A DNA stretch of 64,000 nucleotides from Rodentibacter heidelbergensis (lineage in GTDB: Bacteria; Pseudomonadota; Gammaproteobacteria; Enterobacterales; Pasteurellaceae). The notes beneath the pieces were generated by a model, which was given only the letters and a program-made list of their open reading frames with translations, was not told the origin of the DNA and made no database searches. A program made the translations under genes and the position numbers. Within the stretch, counting starts at the first letter, position 1. Every line of letters begins with the position of its first letter. The DNA lies in assembly GCF_002000125.1 (NCBI RefSeq), contig NZ_MLHH01000009.1, positions 1-64,000 on the forward strand, written 5' to 3'. This document shows, piece after piece, positions 7,664-16,144 of the stretch.

Positions 7664-9315
7664 TGTTTGCTTATTTACCTTCAGATCTCGTTGCTCATCA
7701 ACCTGCATGGACTTATGCAGACTTTGAGCAACGGGCTTTTCAAATTTCGGCTGAGCTTCGCCATCGCCAGTTTCATTCTATTGCTGTTTGGATGGAGGAT
7801 GGGGCTAAGTTAGCCTGTCTGTTACTCGCAGCATGGCATGCCAATGTGCGTGTATTATTTCCCCCTAATTTTACGGAAGAAAGTATTCAGTGGGTAAATC
7901 ATCATGCTCAATGTTGGATTACTGACTGTGACATCGATTTAGAAAACGCTTTTCAATTTGATGAATTCGCTTCTTCGCCGACACAAAAAACAGCACAAAA
8001 TCGACCGCTCTTTGAACTTAACAATCAAACAGAAATCTGGTTAAAAACCTCAGGGAGTACTGGTGAACCAAAGACGATTGTTAAAACTGCGCAACAAATG
8101 TGGTTAGGCGCCCATGTGCTTGCACAAGCTTTGCCTTTTACGAATGGTAATGCAATTACCGCTATTAGCACGGTGAGTATTCAGCATATTTATGGTTTAA
8201 CTGTGCATATTATGATGTCATTGGTGAAAGGCTGGCAGATTGGACGTATCCAACAGTTTTATCCGGAATGTATTCTTTCCCAATCCAAGCAATGCCAATC
8301 GGCTGTGGTGGTGAGCAGTCCATCAATGTTGGCGAGTATGGAATGGCAACAAGCCAAATTGCCACAAACAATGTGCGGGATGATTTCATCGGGTGGAATG
8401 TTGGCAGAGGATTTATCACAAACTATCCGTCAGTATATCCCTCTTGTTGAAATTTACGGGAGTACTGAGACAGGGCCGATAGCGGTTCGTGAAGATATCG
8501 GCTTATGGCAGCCTTTACCTGAAAGCCGAATTGGTACCAATGAGCAAGGCGAATTATGGATTGAGGGAAGTTGGCTTTCCCAACGAGAGCAAACGGCTGA
8601 TGTCGTACAGTTTGAAGAGAGGGGTTTTCGCTTACTTGGGCGTTCAGATCGTATTGTGAAAGTTGGGGATAAGCGAATTTCTTTGGTGAGCGTGGAAAAC
8701 ACATTAACCCAGCATCCGTGGGTTAATGATTGCTATATTGCCAAGCATCCGGAGAAAAAACGTTTAGCCTCTTGGGTGGCTCTCAATCAAGAGGGCATTA
8801 CGTTCCTACGGGAAAAGGGTCATCGCGCATTAATTCAAGTCTTAAAATCAACGCTTAAATATGCGCAAGAAGAAGCGGCAATCCCACGCTTTTGGCGTTT
8901 TACCGATAGTTTACCCCGTAATACCCAATCAAAAATAAATAAACTGGAATTTAACCGCACTTTCTTGGAAGATTGTAAAACGCCGCTTTGGTTGGAAGAA
9001 AAAAGTGAAGAGGAGCGCTTTCAGGCCTTGGGAAAAGTCCCCCTAGATTTGGTTTATTTGAAAGATCATTTTGCTGAATTTCCTCTTGTGCCGGGGGTTG
9101 TCGAGTTACAATGGATTTTTGAAAAAATGACAACATTGATACCTGCCCCTTTTTATTGCTCTCACATTGATAAACTCAAATTTCAGAAATTCCTTCGGCC
9201 TGCCGACCAGTTTGTTTTAACACTCAAATGGGATGAGGCAAAAGGCAAAGTGACTTTCCGGCTGACAACTGACAATGACGTTTGTTGCAGTGGTGTTGCT
9301 GTGATTGCGTGTTAG
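7663..9315 (+). CDS. AMP-ligase fused to an ApeI-type hotdog dehydratase
   Basis: This 550 aa protein has two parts. Residues 1-435 form an adenylate-forming ligase: P-loop TSGSTGEPK at 129-137, YGSTETG at 265-271, LLGRSDRIVK at 324-333, and the C-terminal lysine region SQSKINK near 422-428. Residues about 455-550 form a FabZ/ApeI-like hotdog with HFAEFPLVPGVVEL; the catalytic His is 469. Known ApeH activates the aryl starter for loading on an ACP, and ApeI dehydrates the beta-hydroxyacyl-ACP with ApeP. Here the two are one polypeptide, while a second stand-alone ligase lies at 9860. At the FabZ glutamate position there is Gln483, which fits a composite active site shared with ApeP. The stop is followed by apeG after 9 bases. 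Confidence 0.85.
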   Translation: MFAYLPSDLVAHQPAWTYADFEQRAFQISAELRHRQFHSIAVWMEDGAKLACLLLAAWHANVRVLFPPNFTEESIQWVNHHAQCWITDCDIDLENAFQFDEFASSPTQKTAQNRPLFELNNQTEIWLKTSGSTGEPKTIVKTAQQMWLGAHVLAQALPFTNGNAITAISTVSIQHIYGLTVHIMMSLVKGWQIGRIQQFYPECILSQSKQCQSAVVVSSPSMLASMEWQQAKLPQTMCGMISSGGMLAEDLSQTIRQYIPLVEIYGSTETGPIAVREDIGLWQPLPESRIGTNEQGELWIEGSWLSQREQTADVVQFEERGFRLLGRSDRIVKVGDKRISLVSVENTLTQHPWVNDCYIAKHPEKKRLASWVALNQEGITFLREKGHRALIQVLKSTLKYAQEEAAIPRFWRFTDSLPRNTQSKINKLEFNRTFLEDCKTPLWLEEKSEEERFQALGKVPLDLVYLKDHFAEFPLVPGVVELQWIFEKMTTLIPAPFYCSHIDKLKFQKFLRPADQFVLTLKWDEAKGKVTFRLTTDNDVCCSGVAVIAC

Positions 9316-9324
9316 GTTGTGCTA

Positions 9325-9870
9325 ATGAAAGCCCTTATCAATGTCGCTTTATTTTTTGTCAGTCTTGCTTATCCCATTTATTGGTTATGGGGTGGGGATT
9401 TACAAATTTTAGTTGCTCTCCCTTTTATTATTGGTTTTTTTTGGGGGCTAAAAGGGCTTTATGAACAATCCCTGATGCGCTATTTCTCGTGGGGGATGGC
9501 GTTATTACTTGCAATCATCAGCATGACTAAAAGTAGCGAGATGATGTATGGCTATCCAATAATGATAAACGGCCTGATGCTAATTATTTTCGGTGCAAGT
9601 TTATGGCAAAAACAAACAATTATTGAGCGCTTTGCCCGTGTGCAAACCCCAAATCTGAGTGAAAAGGGGGTAGGGTATACGCGTAAAGTGACTTGGTTTT
9701 GGTGTGGCTTTTTTCTCTTCAATATTGTTATTTCTGGCCTAACGATTTATGCGGATTTACTTGATTATTGGGCACTATATAACGGTTTTATTTCATATCT
9801 TTTAATGGGAATATTGATGGTGGGAGAGTGGATTGTTCGCCAATATATGAAGAAACATCATGAAGAATAA
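9325..9870 (+). CDS. apeG: Membrane protein of the APE cluster (ApeG / COG4648-like)
   Basis: The 181 aa product is a multi-pass inner-membrane protein. Hydrophobic stretches lie at about 4-20, 28-44, 50-66, 73-90, 115-135 and 140-165. A short basic segment with KQTIIERFARVQTPNLSEKG is in the middle. APE clusters contain a membrane protein of this size and position between the ACPs and the ligase, known only as ApeG / COG4648. The start is the ATG at 9325; a GTG at 9319 is also in frame. It sits between the two AMP-ligase genes and overlaps the second one. Its biochemical role is unknown. Confidence 0.75.
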   Translation: MKALINVALFFVSLAYPIYWLWGGDLQILVALPFIIGFFWGLKGLYEQSLMRYFSWGMALLLAIISMTKSSEMMYGYPIMINGLMLIIFGASLWQKQTIIERFARVQTPNLSEKGVGYTRKVTWFWCGFFLFNIVISGLTIYADLLDYWALYNGFISYLLMGILMVGEWIVRQYMKKHHEE

Positions 9871-11167
9871 TTTTACCGATGATCAATTTATTGCATTAAA
9901 TCCTGAGTGGAAATGGGCGGATTTTGTCGCTCGTTCACAACAAATCACCCAACAACTTAAGCAAGATGGCGTAAATTCTGTTGCCTTTTGGTTTGATGAT
10001 GCTGCCAGTTTTGCTTGTACGATGTTGGCTTGTTTTAATGCCCATGTTCGTATTTTGCTGCCACCTAATTTGTTAGCAGAAAACCAACATTGGATTGCCA
10101 AACACAGCGATTTTTTATTTGATGATAAGCGATTTGAAACCTATGGCATATTGCAAAAAGTGAGCGAAAATCGACCGCTCTTTGATTTCAATAATCAAAC
10201 CGAAATTTGCTTGAAGACTTCCGGTAGCAGCGGTGAACCCAAAGTTCTTTGCAAAACCGCTCAGCAAATGTGGATGGAATCACAAGCCATTATTTCTTCG
10301 ATCCCTTTTAATACACCGGATTTCCATGTGGTCTCAAGTGTTTCAGCTCAGCATCATTATGGATTGTCTTATCGTATTATGTTGCCTTTGGCTATGGGGT
10401 GGTCTATTGGTCGTCAACAATTACCTTATCCTGAGTATATGATAGCGGAAAGCCGCTATGCCCCAAAATCCCTTTGGATCAGCAGTCCTGCATTATTGAG
10501 CCACTTAAATACAGCCGATTTACGTTTTGCAGATATTTATCTTGGTGGCATTATTTCAGCCGGTGGGGTACTACCTGATCACATTGGTAATGGGTTGCGG
10601 GAAAAATTGAATACACTTGTTGTGGAATGCTATGGTAGTACAGAAACCGGCGCTATTGCTTTTCGAGCAAATGATGGGCTTTGGACACCCACCCGCCAGA
10701 CGAAAGTTGGATTGAATGAACAAGGTGCATTGTGGGTAAATTCGCCATGGCTTAATCAGCCGGAACAAACCGCTGATGCAGCAGAATTACAGGGACAACA
10801 ATTTAAGCTGTTAGGACGGATTGATCGTATCGTCAAGTTTGGGGATAAGCGAATTTCACTCGTCAATATTGAACAACACTTGTTGCAACACCCTTGGGTG
10901 TCAGATTGTTATATTGCTCCGCATCCCGAGAAAGCCCGTCCGGCTGCATGGGTCGCTTTAACAGAGAAAGGGATTTCTATTTATCATCAACAAGGGCGGG
11001 TTGCATTCATTGAACAACTTCGCTATTTTTTGATGAAATCACAAGAGGTAGCGGGCATACCCCGTTTTTGGCGTTTTGTGCCGTATTTGCCTCGTAACAG
11101 CCAATCTAAAATTAGTCGGGCTGATTTTAACCAAACTTTTCTCAATCAACAGGACGATAACTTGTGA
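9860..11167 (+). CDS. apeH: Stand-alone AMP-ligase of the APE cluster (ApeH-like)
   Basis: This 435 aa adenylate-forming enzyme has the P-loop TSGSSGEPK (120-128), YGSTETG (258-264), LLGRIDRIVKFGDKRIS and a C-terminal NSQSKISR segment carrying the likely catalytic lysine. It is clearly paralogous to residues 1-435 of the fusion at 7663; the two share long identical stretches around KTAQQMW, YGSTETG and GDKRISLV. It lacks the hotdog extension. The known ApeH loads an aryl acid onto an ACP. Having two ligases suggests two different acids, or two different ACPs, are served. Its GTGA stop overlaps the next gene. Confidence 0.85.
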   Translation: MKNNFTDDQFIALNPEWKWADFVARSQQITQQLKQDGVNSVAFWFDDAASFACTMLACFNAHVRILLPPNLLAENQHWIAKHSDFLFDDKRFETYGILQKVSENRPLFDFNNQTEICLKTSGSSGEPKVLCKTAQQMWMESQAIISSIPFNTPDFHVVSSVSAQHHYGLSYRIMLPLAMGWSIGRQQLPYPEYMIAESRYAPKSLWISSPALLSHLNTADLRFADIYLGGIISAGGVLPDHIGNGLREKLNTLVVECYGSTETGAIAFRANDGLWTPTRQTKVGLNEQGALWVNSPWLNQPEQTADAAELQGQQFKLLGRIDRIVKFGDKRISLVNIEQHLLQHPWVSDCYIAPHPEKARPAAWVALTEKGISIYHQQGRVAFIEQLRYFLMKSQEVAGIPRFWRFVPYLPRNSQSKISRADFNQTFLNQQDDNL

Positions 11168-11889
11168 GCAATAAGGTACTTGCCGTCATTCCTCATTACA
11201 ATCATGCCGATACTTTGGGTGATGTCGTGCAACAGTTTTTAGATCTTGGTTTACCTGTATTGGTGGTGGACGATGGATCTTCCCCTGCACAACAAAGACT
11301 ATTGGAAACCTTAGAAAATCAAGAAGGCGTGACGGTCTATTTTCGCTCACAAAATGGGGGGAAAGGGGCTGCAATGAAAAGTGGCTTTGAGCAGGCCTAT
11401 AAAATGAATGTTGATTATGTGGTGCAAGCTGATGCGGATGGACAACACCATTTAGCGGATGTGAAAACGATGATCGATAAAATGCAAGAAAATCCGACTG
11501 CACTGATTTGCGGAAAGCCGATTTATCGAGAAGATGCACCTAAATCCCGTCTTTATGGACGTAAGATTACTGATTTTTGGAATGCGATTCACACTCACTC
11601 TTTTGATATTAAAGATGGTATGTGTGGTTTTCGCCTTTATCCTCTCAAACCTTTAAAAAAGCTATTGGAAAATGAATCCCTTGGCGATCGAATGGATTTC
11701 GATATTGAGATTTTGATTAAGGCCCATTGGTATCAAATTCCTTTGATTTGGGTGGAAACCCCGGTGCGTTATAATCCCGGCGGGGTATCGCATTTTCGAG
11801 CTTGGCAAGATAATTGGCTCATTAGTAAAATGCATACTAAACTCTTTTTTGGCATGTTGGCTCGTTGGCTTTCCGGAAAAAAACTATGA
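11164..11889 (+). CDS. apeJ: Family 2 glycosyltransferase of the APE cluster (ApeJ-like)
   Basis: This 241 aa GT2-type enzyme has the nucleotide-sugar-binding VVDDGSS (34-40), the DXD-like QADADGQHH (88-96) and GGKGAAMKSGFEQA. It starts at GTG 11164, overlapping the stop of the upstream ligase by four bases, and ends in an ATGA overlap with an LpxL-like acyltransferase. Glycosyltransferases of this type are standard in APE clusters and are thought to take part in building the lipid or sugar anchor. In several enterobacterial clusters I recall the glycosyltransferase and acyltransferase as one protein; here they are separate. Confidence 0.85.
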   Translation: MSNKVLAVIPHYNHADTLGDVVQQFLDLGLPVLVVDDGSSPAQQRLLETLENQEGVTVYFRSQNGGKGAAMKSGFEQAYKMNVDYVVQADADGQHHLADVKTMIDKMQENPTALICGKPIYREDAPKSRLYGRKITDFWNAIHTHSFDIKDGMCGFRLYPLKPLKKLLENESLGDRMDFDIEILIKAHWYQIPLIWVETPVRYNPGGVSHFRAWQDNWLISKMHTKLFFGMLARWLSGKKL

Positions 11890-12836
11890 GCGAACAACAA
11901 TCCCCACAAAATATGACCCATTGGGCAAAACAACAAGAGCGAGGCAATCGTTTTTTCTTAAATCTCACTCGATTGATTGTACAATATTTGCCCTTGTTTG
12001 CGATTCGTGTTGTGACGTTTTTTGTGGTTTGCTATTTCTTCATTACCTCAAAAACGGCACGCCAAAATATTCGCACTTATCAGCACTATCTTCAGCAAAC
12101 TTATCCCAAGGTAAAACTGCCGGCCTTTTCGGTTTTTCGCCAGTTTCTAGCTTTTGGTGAATCCATTACGGATCGTTTTGCTGTGTGGCAGCATAAAATC
12201 ACTTATCAAGATTTAATTGTTGATGATGCTGATAATCTCTATCGGGATATTCGAGAAAGTCAGCAACATCGAGGGCAGCTGCTACTTTGCTCACACTTTG
12301 GCAATATTGAAGTTTGTCGTGCTTTAGTAGACGATGGCCACCACCCGAATTTTCATTTAAATGTGTTAGTACATAGTCGCCATGCAGAAGCATTCAATCA
12401 AGCTTTAGTCAAAGCCGGAGCCAGTGAGTTGTCACTAATTCAAGTAGAAGATTTAGATGCCCCAAAAATGCTCGAGTTACATGAACGCCTAGAGCGTGGA
12501 GAATGGATTGCGATTGCCGCTGATCGTATTCCTGTGCGAGGCGATAAAATGACAAAAATTGATTTTCTTGGGCAAGAGGCGGATTTCCCGCAAGGGGCAT
12601 GGTTTCTTGCAGCCTTGTTAAAAGCACCGATCAATACGGTCTTTTGTTTAAAAGAAAACGGACATTATCGCTTAAAATTACGTCGTTTTTGCACGCCAAT
12701 CTCAGGGCGCGGTAAAGTGCGTGAAGAAAATATTCGTCAAGCGATGCAACAATATGCCGATAGACTTGCCAAAGAGTGTGAAAACAATCCATTACTTTGG
12801 TTTAATTTTTACGATTTTTGGAAAAAATCTGAATGA
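11886..12836 (+). CDS. LpxL/HtrB-family acyltransferase of the APE cluster
   Basis: The protein (316 aa) has an N-terminal membrane helix at about 37-54 and the lysophospholipid acyltransferase HX4E motif in SHFGNIE (His137, Glu142). It also has the downstream IAIAADRIPVRGD and FPQGAWFLAALLKAP regions of the lipid A late-acyltransferase family. The start is the ATG overlapping the stop of the glycosyltransferase. In APE clusters an enzyme of this type is expected to acylate the anchor that carries the polyene. It is not the lipid A enzyme itself, given its operon context, but that is inference. Confidence 0.82.
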   Translation: MSEQQSPQNMTHWAKQQERGNRFFLNLTRLIVQYLPLFAIRVVTFFVVCYFFITSKTARQNIRTYQHYLQQTYPKVKLPAFSVFRQFLAFGESITDRFAVWQHKITYQDLIVDDADNLYRDIRESQQHRGQLLLCSHFGNIEVCRALVDDGHHPNFHLNVLVHSRHAEAFNQALVKAGASELSLIQVEDLDAPKMLELHERLERGEWIAIAADRIPVRGDKMTKIDFLGQEADFPQGAWFLAALLKAPINTVFCLKENGHYRLKLRRFCTPISGRGKVREENIRQAMQQYADRLAKECENNPLLWFNFYDFWKKSE

Positions 12837-13270
12837 AAAAACATATTTTCTGTCATCATGTGTCTGAATATGACATCCAATTCTTTGATGTGGATTCCAT
12901 GGATATTATGTGGCATGGCCACTATGTGAAATACCTTGAAATGGCACGTTGTGCCTTTTTGGAAGAAATTCATTACACCTATGATGTGATGAAAAAGCAA
13001 GGTTACGGTTGGCCAATTGTCCAGTTGAATGTGAAATATGTTCGTCCCGCTTTGTTCCGCCAAAAAATTCGTATTGAACTGAATTTGGTGGAATATGAAA
13101 GCAGTCTTCGAATTGATTATGTGATAAGTGATGCCCTTTCCGGTAAAAAACTCACCACCGCAAGTACAACACAAGTAGCCGTGGCGATTGCCAGTGGAGA
13201 AATGCAATTTCAAACACCGAAGTGTTGGCAAAGTGCGGTCGAAAATCACCATAGTTTTAAAGCGGAGTAA
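12833..13270 (+). CDS. apeL: Hotdog thioesterase of the APE cluster (ApeL-like)
   Basis: This 145 aa 4HBT-type thioesterase has the YbgC/FadM signature FFDVDSMDIMWHGHYVKYLE (17-36), with the catalytic Asp at about residue 21 and His28. The APE operon position (after the acyltransferases, before the LolA-like protein) matches ApeL. The enzyme probably hydrolyses or edits acyl-ACP or acyl-CoA thioesters. No ammonia-lyase gene (ApeK) separates it from the acyltransferase, unlike enterobacterial clusters. An uptake signal lies at 13231-13239 near the 3' end. Overlap with the preceding gene is ATGA. Confidence 0.85.
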   Translation: MKKHIFCHHVSEYDIQFFDVDSMDIMWHGHYVKYLEMARCAFLEEIHYTYDVMKKQGYGWPIVQLNVKYVRPALFRQKIRIELNLVEYESSLRIDYVISDALSGKKLTTASTTQVAVAIASGEMQFQTPKCWQSAVENHHSFKAE

Positions 13271-13274
13271 GGTT

Positions 13275-13865
13275 ATGAAAAAAATGATTTTTCTGTTCAC
13301 TTTATTAATGAGCACATGGGCGTACGGTTTTTCAGAACAGGCATTGATTAGCCAGTTACAAAGGCCGCAAAGCGTACAAGGGGATTTTGTGCAAGCACGC
13401 CATTTAAAAGCCCTTAATCGCCCCATTATGACGGAGGGTAAATTTACTCTCGTAGCCAATAAAGGCTTATTGTGGCAAATGGAAAAACCCTTTAATACAC
13501 AGCTTCGTGTCACTGAAAAAGGCATTATGCAGTGGAATGGAACACAATGGGTGAATAATGGTAAATTAGGGCAAGCCGAACAAATTCAGCTTTTTTTAGG
13601 CCTACTTTCAGGCGATGTGAGTGGGCTAAAAAAACAGTTTAAATTAACGTTAACGGGTAGCTCACAACAGTGGCAAGTAACGCTTGTACCTGATTCTTTA
13701 TTAATGAAACAGATTTTTAATCAAATCATTATTCAAGGTGATGAGGTGGTGAAAATGATGACACTCGATGAAGCGCAAGGTGACAAAACAGACATCACAT
13801 TTAAGAATAATCAGATCAACTCACCACTCACTGATTTTGCTCGTCAGGCGTTGCAAGTGCAATGA
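13275..13865 (+). CDS. apeM: LolA-like periplasmic carrier of the APE cluster (ApeM-like)
   Basis: The 196 aa product has a signal peptide (MKKMIFLFTLLMSTWAYG, likely cleaved near residue 18). The mature domain fits the LolA fold: SVQGDFVQARHLKALNRPIMTEGKF, then the Trp-rich GLLWQMEKPF. LolA binds lipoproteins and ferries them across the periplasm; the APE paralogue is thought to carry the lipid-linked polyene. I start at ATG 13275; the reading frame is open further upstream but inside apeL. It overlaps the MMPL exporter gene by ATGA, which supports a joint role in export. Confidence 0.85.
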   Translation: MKKMIFLFTLLMSTWAYGFSEQALISQLQRPQSVQGDFVQARHLKALNRPIMTEGKFTLVANKGLLWQMEKPFNTQLRVTEKGIMQWNGTQWVNNGKLGQAEQIQLFLGLLSGDVSGLKKQFKLTLTGSSQQWQVTLVPDSLLMKQIFNQIIIQGDEVVKMMTLDEAQGDKTDITFKNNQINSPLTDFARQALQVQ

Positions 13866-16129
13866 AAAAATCCACCGTACTTTCTCTTTTTTCAAGTTTC
13901 CTTTTATGTGCTGTTTGCGCTTTGTTTGCCTTTTTGGTTCAGCAAGGTAATTGGTTGCAAACGGATCTACAAGCGTTGTTACCGGAAGAACAGGGCTGGC
14001 AGCCTCTCCAAGTTCAAGCCGATCAAAAACAAGAGGCTCGATTTAATCAACAGTTGGTTGCCATGGTGGGTCATCAAGATGCACAACAAGCCTTTCAACT
14101 TGCGGAAGCAATTGCGCAACAATGGCAAAAAAGCGGTCTTTTTTCACAAATTACTGACAAAATCTCGCCGGATTTAGTCAGATTACAAAGCGAGATTAAT
14201 ACCTTAAAATTCGCCACTTTACCAGCGAAGGTCTCTCGCCAATTACTTGAACAGCCTGAACGCTATTTTCAGCATTATGCTGAACAAATTGTCAATCCTT
14301 TTGAAAAAGCTAATTTATTATCTATTGAACAAGATTGGCTTGGTTTTGGGCGTTTTGTATTGGGTACAGCAACCACGGCAATGCAATGGAATGTGGATAA
14401 TGGGATGCTTTACACAGAAAAAGAGGGGATCACTTGGGTATTGCTGCGGGGGCAGCTGGCTCAAGCCGATAGCATAAAACCTACTTTTTCTTTGCTCGAG
14501 GTGGTCGATGAAACCCGCGTTTTGGCAAAGGCGAAGCAAGCAGGGTTTTTGGTGACAGGGGCGGCGCTTTTTGCGGCAGATGCTAAGCAAAAAGCGGAAT
14601 CGGAAAGTCATATCATGACAGTGTTAGGGATGACATTGATTCTCTTTTTGTTAGCGTTTGTGTTTCGAACATGGCGAATTGTATGGCTATTTTTACCGAT
14701 CTTGATGGGAATGTTGAGTGGACTTTGTGCCGTTATTTTAGTTTTCGGACAGGTACATATTCTGACTATTGTGATTGGTACAAGTCTTGTGGGCGTGTTG
14801 ATTGATTTTCCTTTGCATTGGCTAGCTTCTTCGTTATTTGCCAAACAATGGCAGGCTAAACAAGCTATGCAATCTTTAGGTTTCACTTTTCTCATTAGCT
14901 TATTGATTACCCTTGTTGGTTATGCCTTATTAGGGTTCACTCATTTACCCATTTTGAAACAAACGGCTTTGTTTTCTATTGTGGCGTTAGTTGGTGCAAT
15001 GCTCACGACAATGTTTATCCTGCCAAGTTTTTTTCAGCGTTGGCAAGCGAAATCCCCTTCCCTTTTATTATTAAAAGTGCGGTCAATTTTGACCATGTTT
15101 TTCAATAAGCCCGCTCATAAGCTAAGTGGCTTCCTCTTAGCCATTTTTACCGTAACAGGCATTTATCAAACCCAATGGCGGGATGATATTCGTCAATGGA
15201 TTGCTTTACCTGAGCAGAGGTTAAATGAGGCACAGAAGATCGCTCAGTTAGCAGGGATTAATTTAAGCAGTCAATATTTGTTAGTGACCGCAGAAAATAA
15301 CGAAGCATTGTTGCAAAAAGAGAGGGAACTCACCGACCAATTATTTCAACAAGGCTTTGATTTTCAAGCATTGTCCCAATGGCTCATGCCTGAAAAACAA
15401 CAGCGCGCGTTGGGTGAAAAATTGAGCGAATTACCCCCTGCAAGTTATGAAGTGATGGCTCAAATTGGTATGCCGGTTGAGGAAATCACACAGGCGATTG
15501 AAGGGCTTAAAACATTTCAACCCCTTTCCTTAGAAAATGCCTTGCAGACCCACATTGGGCAAGGGTGGCAAACCTTTTATTTAGGTAAACTCGCAGAGAA
15601 TCAGGTGGCAAGTTTAGTACAAGTTAAACCCAAAAATGGACAATCAGCGAGCGAATTTGCCAATGGCAAAGATATTTTTTGGCAAGATAAACGAGATCAT
15701 CTTAATGAAGCGTTTGAACATACTCGAGATCAGGCGGCTTGGTTAAAATTGCTTTCTTTTATTTTAGTGGGGGGATTATTGTGGAAGTTTTGGGGACTAA
15801 GAAATAGCCTGATGATGTTGTTGCCCCCATTATTCGCCATTTTAATGAGCTTGGCGGTTTTTGGTTGGCTTGGTTTTCCAGTCGGGCTATTTTCATTGTT
15901 CGGATTGTTACTGGTTTCCGCCATTGGCGTGGATTACACCGCTTATATGCAAACGGCGAAAGAGCCTTTATCTAACAAGCGGATTGCGATATTATTGAGT
16001 GCATTAACCACATTGATTTCTTTTATGTTATTGGGCATGAGCTCCACGCCGGCGGTGGCGATGTTTGGGTTTAGCGTAAGTTTGGGCGTATTGTTTAGCG
16101 TAGCAATCACATTTAAATTATTTCGTTAA
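13862..16129 (+). CDS. apeN: MMPL/RND-family exporter of the APE cluster (ApeN-like)
   Basis: This 755 aa membrane protein has the two-fold RND/MMPL architecture. There is one helix at the N terminus, a large periplasmic loop (about 35-245), then a five-helix bundle (about 250-405). A second such unit follows, with its loop (about 435-625) and a helix bundle to the end. SAIGVDYTAYM and GVLIDFPLHW are the conserved helix-4 segments, and their Asp residues are candidates for proton relay. It is expected to extract the polyene lipid from the inner membrane and pass it to the LolA-like carrier. An uptake signal lies at 15075-15083. Confidence 0.85.
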   Translation: MKKSTVLSLFSSFLLCAVCALFAFLVQQGNWLQTDLQALLPEEQGWQPLQVQADQKQEARFNQQLVAMVGHQDAQQAFQLAEAIAQQWQKSGLFSQITDKISPDLVRLQSEINTLKFATLPAKVSRQLLEQPERYFQHYAEQIVNPFEKANLLSIEQDWLGFGRFVLGTATTAMQWNVDNGMLYTEKEGITWVLLRGQLAQADSIKPTFSLLEVVDETRVLAKAKQAGFLVTGAALFAADAKQKAESESHIMTVLGMTLILFLLAFVFRTWRIVWLFLPILMGMLSGLCAVILVFGQVHILTIVIGTSLVGVLIDFPLHWLASSLFAKQWQAKQAMQSLGFTFLISLLITLVGYALLGFTHLPILKQTALFSIVALVGAMLTTMFILPSFFQRWQAKSPSLLLLKVRSILTMFFNKPAHKLSGFLLAIFTVTGIYQTQWRDDIRQWIALPEQRLNEAQKIAQLAGINLSSQYLLVTAENNEALLQKERELTDQLFQQGFDFQALSQWLMPEKQQRALGEKLSELPPASYEVMAQIGMPVEEITQAIEGLKTFQPLSLENALQTHIGQGWQTFYLGKLAENQVASLVQVKPKNGQSASEFANGKDIFWQDKRDHLNEAFEHTRDQAAWLKLLSFILVGGLLWKFWGLRNSLMMLLPPLFAILMSLAVFGWLGFPVGLFSLFGLLLVSAIGVDYTAYMQTAKEPLSNKRIAILLSALTTLISFMLLGMSSTPAVAMFGFSVSLGVLFSVAITFKLFR

Positions 16130-16144
16130 TTTTTGGAGAAAATC

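Noticed and set aside
12809-13525. Long open frame (238 codons) on the minus strand opposite apeL and the LolA-like gene.
   Set aside because: It is antisense to two well-supported coupled genes, has no ribosome site and reads as Cys/His/Phe-rich shadow sequence.
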